Part shown: positions 9,652-18,848 of the stretch, in pieces
How positions within the stretch are numbered: position 1 is the first letter of the stretch
Layout of the letters: the number at the start of each line of letters is the position of its first letter
Origin: Thermochromatium tepidum ATCC 43061
GTDB taxonomy: Bacteria > Pseudomonadota > Gammaproteobacteria > Chromatiales > Chromatiaceae
Length of the DNA: 64,000 nt
Assembly: GCF_009664085.1 (NCBI RefSeq)
Contig: NZ_CP039268.1
Span: 1,287,501 to 1,351,500, forward strand
Direction of reading: 5' to 3'
Program-made: the position numbers and the translations under genes
Notes under the pieces: generated by a model
Seen by the model: the letters and a program-made list of their open reading frames with translations, nothing else
Told to the model about the DNA's origin: nothing
The model's database searches: none

Positions 9652-11172
9652 ATGGAGACCAATCCCAATTCGACTACCGCCGAGGCGCTCGATGAGAACA
9701 AACTGATCGCCCAACGGCGCGAGAAGCTGGCGCGGCTGCGCGAGCGTGGCAATGCGTTCCCAAACGATTTCCGGCGCGATGCCCTGGCCGGAGACCTCTT
9801 GGCTCAGTACGAGGCGCTGGAGGCCGAGGAACTCGAGAGGCGTGCGGTGCGTGTCAAGCTGGCCGGACGGCTGATGACGCGGCGCATCATGGGCAAGGCA
9901 AGCTTTGCGCATATCCAGGACATGTCGGCGCGCATCCAGATCTTTGTCCAGCGCGACCGGGTGGGCGAGGAAGCCTATGAGGATTTCAAGCGCGAGCTGG
10001 ATCTCGGCGACATCCTCGGCGTCGAGGGCCAGGTGTTCAAGACCAAGACCGGGGAGCTCTCGGTGCGCTGTGAGGCGATCCGGCTGCTGACCAAGGCGTT
10101 GCGCCCCTTACCGGAGAAGTTTCATGGTTTAACCGACATGGAGCTCCGCTATCGGCAACGCTATCTGGATCTGATCATGAACAGCAGCACGCGTGAGATC
10201 TTCCGTGTGCGGGCCGCGATCGTGCAGTTCATCCGCGACTATCTCAATGGTCGCGGCTATCTTGAAGTCGAGACGCCGATGATGCAGGTGATTCCGGGCG
10301 GTGCAGCGGCGCGGCCCTTCATTACACATCACAACGCGCTCGACATGCCGCTCTTTCTGCGCATCGCGCCCGAGTTGTTTCTCAAGCGTCTGGTGATTGG
10401 CGGGTTCGAGAAGGTCTATGAGATCAATCGTAATTTCCGAAACGAAGGGCTATCGACCCGGCACAACCCCGAGTTCACCATGCTGGAGTTCTACGAGGCC
10501 TATGCCGACTATCAGGATCTGATGGATCTGACTGAGGACATGCTGCGTCGCATGGCGACCACGATCCTGGGGACCACCCAGATCCGCTATCAGGGCGCGA
10601 CCTATGATTTTGGGCGACCCTTTGCGCGGCTGAGCGTGCGCGAGGCGATCCTTAAGTTCAATCCCGATCTGACGGCGGTGGACGTCGATGACCGCGATCG
10701 CCTGCGCACGGCGGTCGAGCGTCATGGCGTCGTACCCAAGCCGAGCTGGGGTCTGGGCAAGTTGCAGCTCGAACTCTTCGAGCAGACGGTCGAGGGCCGG
10801 CTGATGGATCCGACCTTCATCACCCGCTATCCGACCGAGGTCTCACCGCTGGCGCGGCGTAACGATGAGGACCCCTTTGTCACTGATCGTTTCGAGCTGT
10901 TCGTCGGCGGGCGCGAGATCGCCAACGGCTTCTCGGAGCTCAACGACGCCGAGGATCAGGCCGCTCGTTTCCGTGCCCAGGCGGCCGCGAAGGAGGCCGG
11001 CGATCAGGAGGCCATGTACTATGATGCCGACTATATCCGCGCCCTGGAGTACGGGCTGCCACCGACGGCGGGTGAGGGCATCGGCATCGACCGCTTGGTG
11101 ATGCTCTTGACCGACTCGCCCTCGATCCGCGACGTGTTGCTGTTCCCGCACATGCGTCCTGAGTCGGTTTAG
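9652..11172 (+). CDS. lysS: Lysyl-tRNA synthetase (class II)
   Basis: The 506-residue product has an N-terminal OB-fold anticodon-binding domain followed by the class II catalytic core. Motif 2 ([20 protein letters not shown]), the [13 protein letters not shown] segment and motif 3 ([20 protein letters not shown]) are all present. It charges tRNA-Lys in the cytoplasm. prfB-lysS adjacency is common in Gammaproteobacteria. Here a MITE-like repeat separates the two. It converges with ygfZ, and the two stop codons overlap. Confidence 0.98.
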   Translation: METNPNSTTAEALDENKLIAQRREKLARLRERGNAFPNDFRRDALAGDLLAQYEALEAEELERRAVRVKLAGRLMTRRIMGKASFAHIQDMSARIQIFVQRDRVGEEAYEDFKRELDLGDILGVEGQVFKTKTGELSVRCEAIRLLTKALRPLPEKFHGLTDMELRYRQRYLDLIMNSSTREIFRVRAAIVQFIRDYLNGRGYLEVETPMMQVIPGGAAARPFITHHNALDMPLFLRIAPELFLKRLVIGGFEKVYEINRNFRNEGLSTRHNPEFTMLEFYEAYADYQDLMDLTEDMLRRMATTILGTTQIRYQGATYDFGRPFARLSVREAILKFNPDLTAVDVDDRDRLRTAVERHGVVPKPSWGLGKLQLELFEQTVEGRLMDPTFITRYPTEVSPLARRNDEDPFVTDRFELFVGGREIANGFSELNDAEDQAARFRAQAAAKEAGDQEAMYYDADYIRALEYGLPPTAGEGIGIDRLVMLLTDSPSIRDVLLFPHMRPESV

Positions 11173-12197
11173 GCCGGGAATCCATAGGGCGGCTCACGCA
11201 GACTGAGCACAGGCCCAGCGACGCCAAGCCGGATCTCGTCACCACGGTCGACGGCGGCGATCTCGGCGACGACCAGTAAGACGTGGCGTCGCTCGCCGAG
11301 GGGGGCTGAGTCGACTACCCAGCCATCAGTCTGTTGCGAGGTGCTGGAGGCAGCAGAGAGCTCCTCGCCAGGCTCGGGCGGGGCCTCGCGTTCGACCTCG
11401 GCCAGATACATCCGCCGCTTGAGCTTGCCGAGGAACTGCATGCGCGCCACGACCTCCTGCCCGGTATAGCAGCCCTTGTTGAAACTCAAGCCATCGATGA
11501 GTTGCAGATTGAGCATCTGGGGCACAAAGGTCTCGACCGTTCGCTGATAGACGTTCGGCAGACCGGCCTGGATGTCGAGCCGGGTCCAGTCGACGGCATT
11601 GGCAGGCGCGGCCTGGGGCGCGAGCACCTCCCAGAGCCTGCGCAGCGGCTCGAAGGGACCGAGCAGCTCGAAGCGCGGTGTGGCGCCTGGGATCCGGATC
11701 ACAGCGATCTCGCCGGACTGCGCCAGCCCATTGTCGCGTTCTGGGGTTGGCAGTCCCTGAGCCGCAAGCAGCTCCGCCGCCGTCGCGCCCGCCAGTCCGA
11801 TGCGGATCAGTTCATTGCCGGCATCGCTTAGACTGACCTTGGCGCGTAGGATGAAGCGGCTTAGACGCTGGATGGTCTCGGCCACGCGCTCCAGCGGCGT
11901 CTGGAGATAGAGGGTCTCGCCTAGGCGCAGGACGCGAAACAGCGTCAAAATACGCCCTTTCTGGCTGCAATGGGCGCTGAGCTGGGTGTGACTGGCCGAC
12001 AGCTCGCGAACATCGTTGGTCAGCTGCCCCTGCAGAAAATTCGCCGCATCCGCGCCGCGCGCCGCGATCAGACCGAGATGCGAGAGATCAAACAGCCGGC
12101 AGTCGGTAGGAGTCGTAGGTTCCGGGAACTGGACGCGCCCCGCGGCGTCGATGGAGCCTGTGCCGGCGGTCAGGACGTCTCGCCATTGATGCATCAT
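11169..12197 (-). CDS. ygfZ: Folate-binding tRNA/Fe-S maintenance protein YgfZ
   Basis: YgfZ is a tetrahydrofolate-binding protein related to glycine-cleavage T protein. It supports Fe-S enzymes such as MiaB. The hallmark KGCYTGQE is present ([20 protein letters not shown]). The frame extends to 12221, but a GAGG ribosome binding site lies eight bases before the tandem ATGs at 12197 and 12194, so I start at 12197. It is transcribed divergently from the RNB-domain gene and converges with lysS. Confidence 0.92.
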   Translation of the reverse strand: MMHQWRDVLTAGTGSIDAAGRVQFPEPTTPTDCRLFDLSHLGLIAARGADAANFLQGQLTNDVRELSASHTQLSAHCSQKGRILTLFRVLRLGETLYLQTPLERVAETIQRLSRFILRAKVSLSDAGNELIRIGLAGATAAELLAAQGLPTPERDNGLAQSGEIAVIRIPGATPRFELLGPFEPLRRLWEVLAPQAAPANAVDWTRLDIQAGLPNVYQRTVETFVPQMLNLQLIDGLSFNKGCYTGQEVVARMQFLGKLKRRMYLAEVEREAPPEPGEELSAASSTSQQTDGWVVDSAPLGERRHVLLVVAEIAAVDRGDEIRLGVAGPVLSLREPPYGFPA

Positions 12198-12273
12198 GAT
12201 AGGGACCTCGAAAATGAACATTTTTTGAACCGCGTCGAGTATGACATGCGGGTTTATCGGAGATAACAGCGCC

Positions 12274-14100
12274 TTGCCGACACATCAAGTGACACCCCCT
12301 CTCGATAGTCTGGTGCTCTACAAGGCCAAACCGGCCCGCGTCGCCGCGCTCGGCGAGAAGATCGAGATCGAACTGGAGGGCGGTCAGACCAAACGCGTTC
12401 GGCCCAAGGACATCGAACTACTGCATCCCGGACCTCTGCACCGGTTGTCCGAACTGGTGCCGCTGGAAGGCGAGTGGAATGCAGCTTGGGAACTGCTGGA
12501 AGGTGGTGAGACCACACTGCGCGAGCTGGCCGAGCTGGCCTTCGACGCCTATACCCCAGCGAGCGCCTGGGCGGTCTGGCAGCAGGTCACCAAGGGACTG
12601 GCCTTCGTCGGCACACCCGAGTCGATCCAGGTACGACCGCGCGCCCTGGTCGAGCGTGAGCAGGCCGAACGCGCCGCCAAGGAGGCCGCCGAGCGCGACT
12701 GGCGCGCCTTCCTGGAACGGATGGCCGCCGCGCGTCCGGCACCCGAAGACGCCCCCAGGCTCAGCGAGGTCGAACGCCTGGCGCTCGGTCAGTCCGAGCA
12801 CAGCCCCATCCTGGAGGCACTCGGCCATCCGCAGACCCCGGAGGCCGCCCATCGTGCCCTGATCCAGGTCGGCTATTGGCCCGAGCGTTACAATCCGCAT
12901 CCACGTCGCTGTGGTGCGCCGATGGACGACATCGACCTGCCAGTCCCGGATCTCGAAGAGGAGTCGCGGCTCGACCTCACCCATCTGCCGGCCTATGCCA
13001 TCGACGAAGCGGGCAATCAAGACCCCGACGATGCACTGAGCCTGGATGGTGACCGCCTTTGGATCCATGTCGCAGACGTCGGCGCCCTGGTGACTCCCGA
13101 CAGCGCGTTGGAACGCGAGGCGCGCGCCCGTGGTGCCAATCTCTATCTCCCCGAGGGCGTGGTCAACATGCTCCCCGGACGGGTGACCGAGCGTCTTGGT
13201 CTGGGCTTGCAAGAGGTCTCGCCCGCGCTCTCCTTCGCCCTGCGCTGCGATGCCGACGGCGAGATCCACGACATCGAGATCCACCGCACCTGGGTGCGCG
13301 TCACCCGCCTCAGTTATGAGGCGGTCGAACAGCGGCTGAACGAGGAGCCCTTCGCCACACTGTGCGCCCTTACCGACCGCTTCCGCGCCCGGCGCCTTGC
13401 CCAGGGGGCCAGCCGTCTGGCCCTACCCGAGGTCAGCGTGCGGGTCGAGGATGGACAGGTCAACATCCGCCCCCTGCCACGGCTCAGGAGCCGCGAGCTG
13501 GTGACCGACGCCATGCTGATGGCCGGCGTGGCCGCCGCGCGTTTTTGTCTCGACCGAGCGATCCCGATCCCCTTCGCCGTCCAGCCGCCGCCCGACACGG
13601 GCGAGGAGGGGACGGATCTGGCTAGCATGTATGCCCGCCGGCGTGGATTCAAACCCACTCGGTTGGTCCTAGAACCAGACCGGCACGCCAGCCTGGGCCT
13701 GGAACACTACACTCGTGCCACCAGTCCGCTAAGACGCTATTCCGATCTCCTGGTCCACCAGCAGATCCGGGCCTGGCTCGACGGCGCGCCGCTGCTCGAT
13801 CGCGCCCAGGTGCTGGAGCGCATCGGCGCGGCCGAACAGGCGTCGATCGTGGTGCGCCGCGGCGAACGGCTCTCGAACCAACACTGGAAGCTGGTCTATC
13901 TCAAGGAAAACCCTGGCTGGAGGGGGCAGGGCGTGGTGGTAGCGCTGGAGGAGCGTCGGGCCGTGATCCTGGTTCCGGATCTGGCCCTGGAGGCACGGAT
14001 TCGGGTCCGCGACACCGTGACGCTCAACCAGACGCTCAGGATCGCGGTCAGTGAGATCGATCTACCGGAACTCAGCGTGAGCTTCCGCACCCTGGGTTGA
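12274..14100 (+). CDS. RNB-domain exoribonuclease (RNase II/R superfamily)
   Basis: The protein has an N-terminal region conserved in this subgroup (LVLYKAKPARV and VRPKDIELLHPGP), then the RNB catalytic domain with its Asp cluster AIDEAGNQDPDDALSL about 240 residues in, and a C-terminal segment with HYTRATSPLRRYSDLLVHQQ, which binds RNA and metal. These enzymes degrade RNA 3' to 5'. It lacks the full cold-shock/S1 set of RNase R. The start is uncertain: TTG at 12274 follows GGAG by eleven bases, an ATG at 12241 has no ribosome site, and GTG at 12289 is possible. Confidence 0.88.
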   Translation: MPTHQVTPPLDSLVLYKAKPARVAALGEKIEIELEGGQTKRVRPKDIELLHPGPLHRLSELVPLEGEWNAAWELLEGGETTLRELAELAFDAYTPASAWAVWQQVTKGLAFVGTPESIQVRPRALVEREQAERAAKEAAERDWRAFLERMAAARPAPEDAPRLSEVERLALGQSEHSPILEALGHPQTPEAAHRALIQVGYWPERYNPHPRRCGAPMDDIDLPVPDLEEESRLDLTHLPAYAIDEAGNQDPDDALSLDGDRLWIHVADVGALVTPDSALEREARARGANLYLPEGVVNMLPGRVTERLGLGLQEVSPALSFALRCDADGEIHDIEIHRTWVRVTRLSYEAVEQRLNEEPFATLCALTDRFRARRLAQGASRLALPEVSVRVEDGQVNIRPLPRLRSRELVTDAMLMAGVAAARFCLDRAIPIPFAVQPPPDTGEEGTDLASMYARRRGFKPTRLVLEPDRHASLGLEHYTRATSPLRRYSDLLVHQQIRAWLDGAPLLDRAQVLERIGAAEQASIVVRRGERLSNQHWKLVYLKENPGWRGQGVVVALEERRAVILVPDLALEARIRVRDTVTLNQTLRIAVSEIDLPELSVSFRTLG

Positions 14101-14181
14101 GCAGGCTCAAACGGCATGGATGTAAGGGGCGCGAAGGGAGGCGGCGACTGACTGATCTATACCGCAAGCGCCCCGGGCCGA

Positions 14182-14724
14182 TCAGGCCCCCCAGGTGCGA
14201 ACCTCACCCGTATCAAGGTGGACGAAGTCGGAGCGCCGATAGTACCCCACCCCACCCCGTTCGAGCGCAACTGCCGCGTCGCGCAGAAGACGGGTCGAAA
14301 GATCGGGCAGGCGCACATCAACGGCCTGACCGCGCATATGGAGGCTGTTTCTAGCGACGCCACCGGAAGTCTTTCTGAGTTGTGCATTGCTGGATGGTGA
14401 GCGGTAGGCACTGATGAGATCGAAACGGGCATCTGGGTCGCCGAGGCTCAGCTTCAGATCATAGAGGATGTCGAAGAGCCGCGGGTCTATTGGCGCGACC
14501 TCGCCGGTGCGGAAGTCGCGGAGGAAGTAGTTTAGCCGTTGCAGGGCTGAGCGCTGGTAGGTGTCGCCGATGCGGTAGGTGACCTCGATCAGGTCATCGG
14601 TATGCAGATGGCGGAATGACAGGACGCGCGGACGTTCGGTCGGTCGGCGCGAGAAGAAGGACGAGGCGGTAACGGGAGCAGCGACCGTGGACAGGGCCAC
14701 CCCTAGAAAGTAACGTCGATTCAT
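14182..14724 (-). CDS. YcbK-like DUF882 peptidase-fold protein, Tat-exported
   Basis: The N-terminus MNRRYFLGVALSTVAAP fits a twin-arginine signal. The body is the DUF882/M15-like fold, with SAYRSPSSNAQLRK, the zinc-site motif SLHMRGQAVDVRLP and a final DFVHLDTG. The family resembles VanY/MepA-type murein peptidases and is exported to the periplasm; its substrate is not established. A strong GGGGGGAA ribosome site precedes the ATG. The 180-residue length is normal. Confidence 0.88.
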   Translation of the reverse strand: MNRRYFLGVALSTVAAPVTASSFFSRRPTERPRVLSFRHLHTDDLIEVTYRIGDTYQRSALQRLNYFLRDFRTGEVAPIDPRLFDILYDLKLSLGDPDARFDLISAYRSPSSNAQLRKTSGGVARNSLHMRGQAVDVRLPDLSTRLLRDAAVALERGGVGYYRRSDFVHLDTGEVRTWGA

Positions 14725-15038
14725 GTTCCCCCCGGTACATTGTTGACGTTAGTTGGTTTGGGGGGCCGATTATAGTCGGCTCGAGAGCCGAGTAAAATGA
14801 AAGTTTGATCGATTTCATTCAATGTGACTTTTATACTCAACACTAGAAATCAATCATAACTATCGAAATTCAAAGCAAACCGCAATGTGTTCTAAGCACG
14901 ACATGATTGCGCCTAGAGTGACTTTGAATCAAACAGTTGGCAGGCCTCATGACCTTGGCTGTGGATACGATTCAGGCTGATTTCAGGACGCGAATAGACT
15001 ATGCTGACCCTGATCGTTGCATCTCGGGGGGATGTGTA
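14725..15038. other. AT-rich intergenic region between divergent YcbK-like and lytic transglycosylase genes
   Basis: This gap of about 310 bases is clearly more AT-rich than its surroundings (14790-14940) and probably holds promoters for both divergent genes. A short hairpin TCGGCTC-GA-GAGCCGA lies at 14776-14791. I see no convincing RNA gene and no open frame I can support. The frame of the downstream gene is open from 14937, but its real start is at 15039. Confidence 0.5.
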
Positions 15039-15746
15039 ATGTACGGAACATTGAGGGCAACCTTGATGCTCGGTGCCGTTGCGCTTGCATCCTGGGGGAC
15101 GGTACGGGCCGACATCTACAAATACGTCGACGCGACAGGCAACGTCTACTTCACAGACACACCGCTGCAGGGCAATCGCTACAAGCTCGAATGGCAGCGT
15201 GAGTCGAGTAAGGTCATACGCGAGATCAAGCCGCAGCTGGAGTCCAACATCACGGCCCGCGGGCGCGTCATCACCAGTCAGCCCAAACCGGCCCCCGACC
15301 TTAGCCAGTCACAATCGAGGCAGCGTGAGCTTTACCATCCACTCGTCTTGGCCAATGCGCGTCGCTATGGACTCTCGCCGAGTCTGCTCCATGCCATCAT
15401 CCGCGCCGAGTCGGCCTATGACCCCATGGCCGTCTCGCGGGCTGGCGCCCAAGGGCTGATGCAGCTCATGCCGGAAACGGCCGCGCGCTATGGTGTCCGT
15501 AACAGCTTCGACCCGGCCGAGAACATCCGCGGTGGCTCGGCCTATCTGCGCGATCTGCTCGACATGTTCGATCAAGACGTCAAGCTCGCGCTCGCCGCCT
15601 ACAACGCTGGCGAGGGGGCGGTGATGCAGTATGGGCACCAGATTCCGCCCTATGCCGAAACCCAGGACTATGTGCGGCGGGTGCTGAGATTCTATGCCGC
15701 CGAGCGTCCGAACAGCTTCATCCTGTCTGTCCAGTCGGCCCGCTAG
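15039..15746 (+). CDS. Periplasmic lytic murein transglycosylase with DUF4124 domain
   Basis: A signal peptide (TLRATLMLGAVALASWGTVRA) is followed by a DUF4124 module (DIYKYVDATGNVYFTDTP) and a C-terminal SLT/goose-lysozyme-like domain. The SLT domain has the catalytic Glu in IIRAESAYDP, the GAQGLMQLMPETA motif and LALAAYNAGEGAV. It would cleave peptidoglycan with formation of anhydro-muramyl ends. I chose the ATG at 15039 because it begins a clean signal peptide and follows a G-rich ribosome site. Confidence 0.9.
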   Translation: MYGTLRATLMLGAVALASWGTVRADIYKYVDATGNVYFTDTPLQGNRYKLEWQRESSKVIREIKPQLESNITARGRVITSQPKPAPDLSQSQSRQRELYHPLVLANARRYGLSPSLLHAIIRAESAYDPMAVSRAGAQGLMQLMPETAARYGVRNSFDPAENIRGGSAYLRDLLDMFDQDVKLALAAYNAGEGAVMQYGHQIPPYAETQDYVRRVLRFYAAERPNSFILSVQSAR

Positions 15747-15768
15747 GTCAGCCCGCTAGTAGGTCAGC

Positions 15769-15987
15769 TCAGTCCTCGCCGATCACGCGCGTGTCACGCG
15801 GGGTCGAGAGCAGACGCTCCGCCTCACCCTGCTGGTGCGCGAAGATCAAGCGATATTCCACGCCCGTCTCTGGTGGTTCGTTCCGGCGCCGCTCCCGCAC
15901 CAGCTCGCGTGCGCGCTGATACTGATCGACAGTGTCGAGATGCTCAAGCTGGCGGGGCGGGGAGATCTTATAGACGAAGTACGGCAT
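15769..15987 (-). CDS. Small conserved hypothetical protein (MPYFVYKI family)
   Basis: This 72-residue charged protein starts MPYFVYKISPPRQLEHLD and is rich in Arg and Glu in its second half (RARELVRERRRNEPPE). I recall similar short proteins in gammaproteobacteria but know no function. The open frame continues upstream through the neighbouring tRNA gene, which cannot be coding, so I start at the ATG at 15987. There is no signal peptide or membrane helix. Confidence 0.65.
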   Translation of the reverse strand: MPYFVYKISPPRQLEHLDTVDQYQRARELVRERRRNEPPETGVEYRLIFAHQQGEAERLLSTPRDTRVIGED

Positions 15988-16064
15988 GGGTCTGACTCTC
16001 TGGGGCAGGTTGGGGCCTGATGGAGAGGTCAATGAGACGGGAGAGACCAAGGCGTCTTTAAGAT

Positions 16065-16140
16065 TGGAGCTGGCGGACGGATTCGAACCGACGACCTGCT
16101 GATTACAAATCAGCTGCTCTACCAACTGAGCTACGCCAGC
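16065..16140 (-). tRNA. tRNA-Thr(TGT)
   Basis: The reverse complement folds as a complete 76-nt cloverleaf with acceptor GCTGGCG/CGCCAGC, D arm AGCTCAGTTGGTAGAGC, anticodon loop TTTGTAA (anticodon TGT) and T arm CGGTTCGAATCCG. CCA is encoded at 16065-16067. Confidence 0.96.
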
Positions 16141-16235
16141 CACAGGCATATCGGGCGTGTGACTATAGCGCAAAAACGCAGCCCATCTCAACGTCCACCC
16201 CGTCGTAACGGCCTCATGTTGAGGACGGTTTCGGC

Positions 16236-16535
16236 TTAGATCGAGGCCGGTTCGCTGCTGTCATGGCGGTTAGGCGCCGTATAGCGCTCCGGCCTCTCGG
16301 CCCCCTGGCCGAAGAAATAGCGTTCCATCTGTCCTTCGAGGAATAGGCGCGCCTTAGGGTCAATCGGGCTCAGGCGGTTCTCGTTGATCAGCATGGTCTG
16401 ATGGCGCAACCAGTCTTGCCAAGCGGCCTTGGAGACCTGTTCGAAGATGCGCCGACCCAGCTCGCCGGGGTAGGGAGGGCGGTCGAGCCCCTCGGCCTCA
16501 CGACCGAGCTTGATACAGTGGACGGTACGGCTCAT
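16236..16535 (-). CDS. yggX: Oxidative-damage protection/Fe(II)-trafficking protein YggX
   Basis: YggX protects Fe-S enzymes such as MutY against oxidative damage. The product shows the conserved N-terminus [20 protein letters not shown] with its cysteine, and the [13 protein letters not shown] segment. At 99 residues it is slightly longer than the usual 90. It begins two bases after the mutY stop. This mutY-yggX pairing is widely conserved and fits its role in supporting the MutY cluster. Confidence 0.96.
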   Translation of the reverse strand: MSRTVHCIKLGREAEGLDRPPYPGELGRRIFEQVSKAAWQDWLRHQTMLINENRLSPIDPKARLFLEGQMERYFFGQGAERPERYTAPNRHDSSEPASI

Positions 16536-16537
16536 GG

Positions 16538-17632
16538 TCAGTCCTCAGTTAAGGTGCGTCCGGCGCCCCGGGTCAGAGCGGCGAGGATCTGGGCGATAGG
16601 TGCAGGCAGACCCAGTTTACCGAGTCGATCCCCGGTGGCCCAATACCAGTCGGCGCGGTCCCGAACTTGGGACGGAAAGGCGCCCAATTCGATCCGAACC
16701 GGCTCGATCCTGAGATGATGGTGGCTAAAGGTATGAAGGCGCTCGGCGAGCCTTTCAACCCGCTTAGGCCGAACGCCGAGCTGGAGGTGGCACCAATCGG
16801 CGATCGACTCGACATCCGAGGCCGGCACCCCGGTCTCGGGTAGGCCCCAGAGCCCACCCCAGATGCCGGCTGGCGGCCGCCGTTCGAGCAGGATCGCGTC
16901 GGACGGATCGAGGATAGCGAGTAGGGTGACGGTGCGCGTCGGTAGATCACGTCGCGGACGCGGCTTAGGCAGCTCGCGCTGGCGCCCCGTGAGTCGGGCG
17001 ATACAGCCCTCGGCGAGCGGGCAGCGTGCGCAGTCTGGTTTGGTTCGGGTACAGAGCTTGGCCCCAAGATCCATCATCCCTTGATTGTAGGCCCCTGCCC
17101 GCGTCTGAGGCAGGCAGTACTCGGCGAGCCGCCAGAGTTCGGCCAACACCGCGCTCTGTCCCGGCCAGCCGTCGACACCGAAGACACGCGTCAGTACCCG
17201 CTTGACGTTGCCATCCAAGATCGGATGCCGCTGCCCGAACGCGAGCGACAGAATAGCCCCTGCCGTCGAGCGCCCGATGCCCGGCAGACGCTCGACCGCT
17301 GTGAAATCGTCTGGAAAGACACCGTCATGCCGCTCCCGGATCAACACCGCCGCGCGATGCAGGTTACGCCCGCGCGCGTAGTAGCCCAGCCCAGACCAAT
17401 GCGCCAGCACGGCATCGAGTTCGGCGGCTGCTAGATCCGCAAGCGTCGGAAAAGACGCCATGAAGCGCTCGAAATAGGGGATGACTACGCCGACCTGGGT
17501 CTGTTGCAGCATGATCTCGGAGACCCAGACCCGATAGGGTGTGGGATCGCGCTGCCAGGGCAGGTCATGGCGACCATACCGGTCGAACCAGTCCAGCACG
17601 CTGGATGCAAGTTCAGCCGGCGACGGGGGCAT
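16538..17632 (-). CDS. mutY: Adenine DNA glycosylase MutY
   Basis: MutY removes adenine paired with 8-oxoguanine. The N-terminal HhH-GPD fold has the catalytic region [16 protein letters not shown] and [15 protein letters not shown]. The [4Fe-4S] motif C-x6-C-x2-C-x5-C reads [17 protein letters not shown]. The C-terminal NUDIX-like domain reads the 8-oxoG. Length (364) is normal. It is followed immediately by yggX. Confidence 0.97.
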   Translation of the reverse strand: MPPSPAELASSVLDWFDRYGRHDLPWQRDPTPYRVWVSEIMLQQTQVGVVIPYFERFMASFPTLADLAAAELDAVLAHWSGLGYYARGRNLHRAAVLIRERHDGVFPDDFTAVERLPGIGRSTAGAILSLAFGQRHPILDGNVKRVLTRVFGVDGWPGQSAVLAELWRLAEYCLPQTRAGAYNQGMMDLGAKLCTRTKPDCARCPLAEGCIARLTGRQRELPKPRPRRDLPTRTVTLLAILDPSDAILLERRPPAGIWGGLWGLPETGVPASDVESIADWCHLQLGVRPKRVERLAERLHTFSHHHLRIEPVRIELGAFPSQVRDRADWYWATGDRLGKLGLPAPIAQILAALTRGAGRTLTED

Positions 17633-17681
17633 GGGCCATCGTGAATGGCGGCAAGCGGGGAGGATGCGATCGAGTGAAGAT

Positions 17682-17755
17682 TGGAGCGGGTGATGGGAAT
17701 CGAACCCACGTTAGAAGCTTGGGAAGCTACTGTTCTACCATTGAACTACACCCGC
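17682..17755 (-). tRNA. tRNA-Gly(CCC)
   Basis: The reverse complement gives acceptor GCGGGTG/CACCCGC, D arm GTTCAATGGTAGAAC, anticodon loop TTCCCAA (anticodon CCC), T arm GTGGGTTCGATTCCCAT and encoded CCA (17682-17684). The anticodon stem GTAGC/GCTTC contains one U-U mismatch at positions 28 and 42. Confidence 0.92.
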
Positions 17756-17765
17756 GATGGGATGA

Positions 17766-18806
17766 CTAGTTTATGATCGCGCCCCTGCCTTGGCAAGCCT
17801 TTGTATGAGTCCAGTACCTTTGGCAGTCGGGTTGGTTTTTCAGGAGGAAGGATAACGGAGCTTGCTGGCCAAGGGCGTGGTGCGGGCGCTGGGCGTTGTA
17901 GAAGACCCGCCAGTCGGCGAGCTTACGGTTGAAGAGCGCCAGGTCTGTGTAGAGCAAGTCCTCGTGGTCGTCGACGAAAGACTCTTGGATCGTGCGATTG
18001 AAGCGCTCGGCGTGGGCGTTCATCTTGGGCGTCTTGGGGTCGGTGTACCAGCGTTGGAGGCCGCGCTCATCGAGGAGCCGAGCGAAGTCGGCCTCGAACT
18101 CACTGCCGCTGTCGGACAGCACGGTCTTTGGGGTGTGAGGCAGCAACGACAGGCGGCGCTGGAGGGCGCGGGCGGTGTGCCGGGCGTGCTTGGAGGGCAG
18201 GCCCCTGGCGAAGGCAAAGTGCGAGATGGGATCGATGAAGGTCACAAGGTAGCGGCGCATGCCGTCGCGGATGCGCTCGAGCGTGTCGCAGGCCAGCACC
18301 TCCAGGGCTTCGGTCCTGACCTGCTTGGGTGTTCTGGGCTTGGTGTGCCGCCGCAGGGGCTTGACGCGTCCCCGGCGGTCGATGCGGCAGGGGGGGTGGC
18401 GCCTCTTGTCGGGGGCGCGGCTGATGATGCCCTCCCGGGCGCACCAGGGGGCAAGGAGCACGTGGAGCTTGGCCTTGCCGAGGTTAGGGTAAAGCGCGCG
18501 TAGCCGCCGGATGTCGCTGACCAGGCGCGGGTCGGTGTTGGGGGTTCGTCGCTTCTTGGGGGCACAAGACCTAGCGGCCAGGGCCGCCGGGTTGCCGCCC
18601 GCAGCTTTGAGGGCGGCCTGCCAGCGGTAGAGGGTGCGTCGCGACACACCGAAGGCGTCACGGGTGGCCGCCAGGCCGTGCTTGTCGAAGAAGCGCAGGA
18701 TTTCCAGTCGTCGCTGGGCATCTTTGGGGGGCATGTCCCAAAGATGCCCCAAGGCGGCTACCCGGTAAAACCCCCGGATGCGGTAGCCGATGTGTTGCAC
18801 TCGCAT
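17766..18806 (-). CDS. IS481-family transposase
   Basis: An N-terminal helix-turn-helix (FFDKHGLAATRDAFGVSRRT) is followed by the rve integrase core. Candidate DDE residues are the Asp in VLACDTLERI, the Asp in VLSDSGSEFEADF, and the Glu in MNAHAERFNRTIQESF. The ATG at 18806 has AGGAGG about seven bases upstream; the frame is open to 18836. Compared with my memory of the family, roughly eleven residues between CAREGI and ISRAPDK seem to be missing. That stretch usually reads like ALPSVSTIGRI. The element may therefore be inactive. Confidence 0.85.
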   Translation of the reverse strand: MRVQHIGYRIRGFYRVAALGHLWDMPPKDAQRRLEILRFFDKHGLAATRDAFGVSRRTLYRWQAALKAAGGNPAALAARSCAPKKRRTPNTDPRLVSDIRRLRALYPNLGKAKLHVLLAPWCAREGIISRAPDKRRHPPCRIDRRGRVKPLRRHTKPRTPKQVRTEALEVLACDTLERIRDGMRRYLVTFIDPISHFAFARGLPSKHARHTARALQRRLSLLPHTPKTVLSDSGSEFEADFARLLDERGLQRWYTDPKTPKMNAHAERFNRTIQESFVDDHEDLLYTDLALFNRKLADWRVFYNAQRPHHALGQQAPLSFLLKNQPDCQRYWTHTKACQGRGAIIN

Positions 18807-18836
18807 GGCACTCCTCCTGGTTCGCAGGAGTGCCAT
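18805..18836 (-). promoter_or_regulatory. Inverted repeat enclosing the transposase ribosome site and start codon
   Basis: ATGGCACTCCT (18805-18815, plus strand) and AGGAGTGCCAT (18826-18836) form an exact 11-bp inverted repeat with a 10-base loop. In the transposase mRNA the stem would contain part of the AGGAGG and the AUG at 18806, so it could limit translation, as in several IS families. Confidence 0.5.
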
Positions 18837-18848
18837 AGGTTTCTGAGC

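Larger units (their letters stand above)
17766..18836 (-). mobile_element. IS481-type insertion sequence, ends not resolved
   Basis: The unit consists of one transposase gene between tRNA-Gly and the acyl-CoA ligase gene. I could not find clear terminal inverted repeats. The left flank (near 17793-17810) and the right flank (18848-18862) share only a weak inverted match, so the coordinates are the coding span plus the upstream hairpin. The right end lies at or inside the 3' end of the ligase gene. Confidence 0.6.

Noticed and set aside
15988-16191. N-terminal extension of the small minus-strand gene
   Set aside because: It reads through tRNA-Thr; the peptide AQLVEQLICNQQVVGSNPSA is a typical translated-tRNA artefact.
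17862-18503. Plus-strand open frame of 213 codons opposite the transposase
   Set aside because: It is a shadow of the IS481 transposase with GC-rich low-complexity translation.
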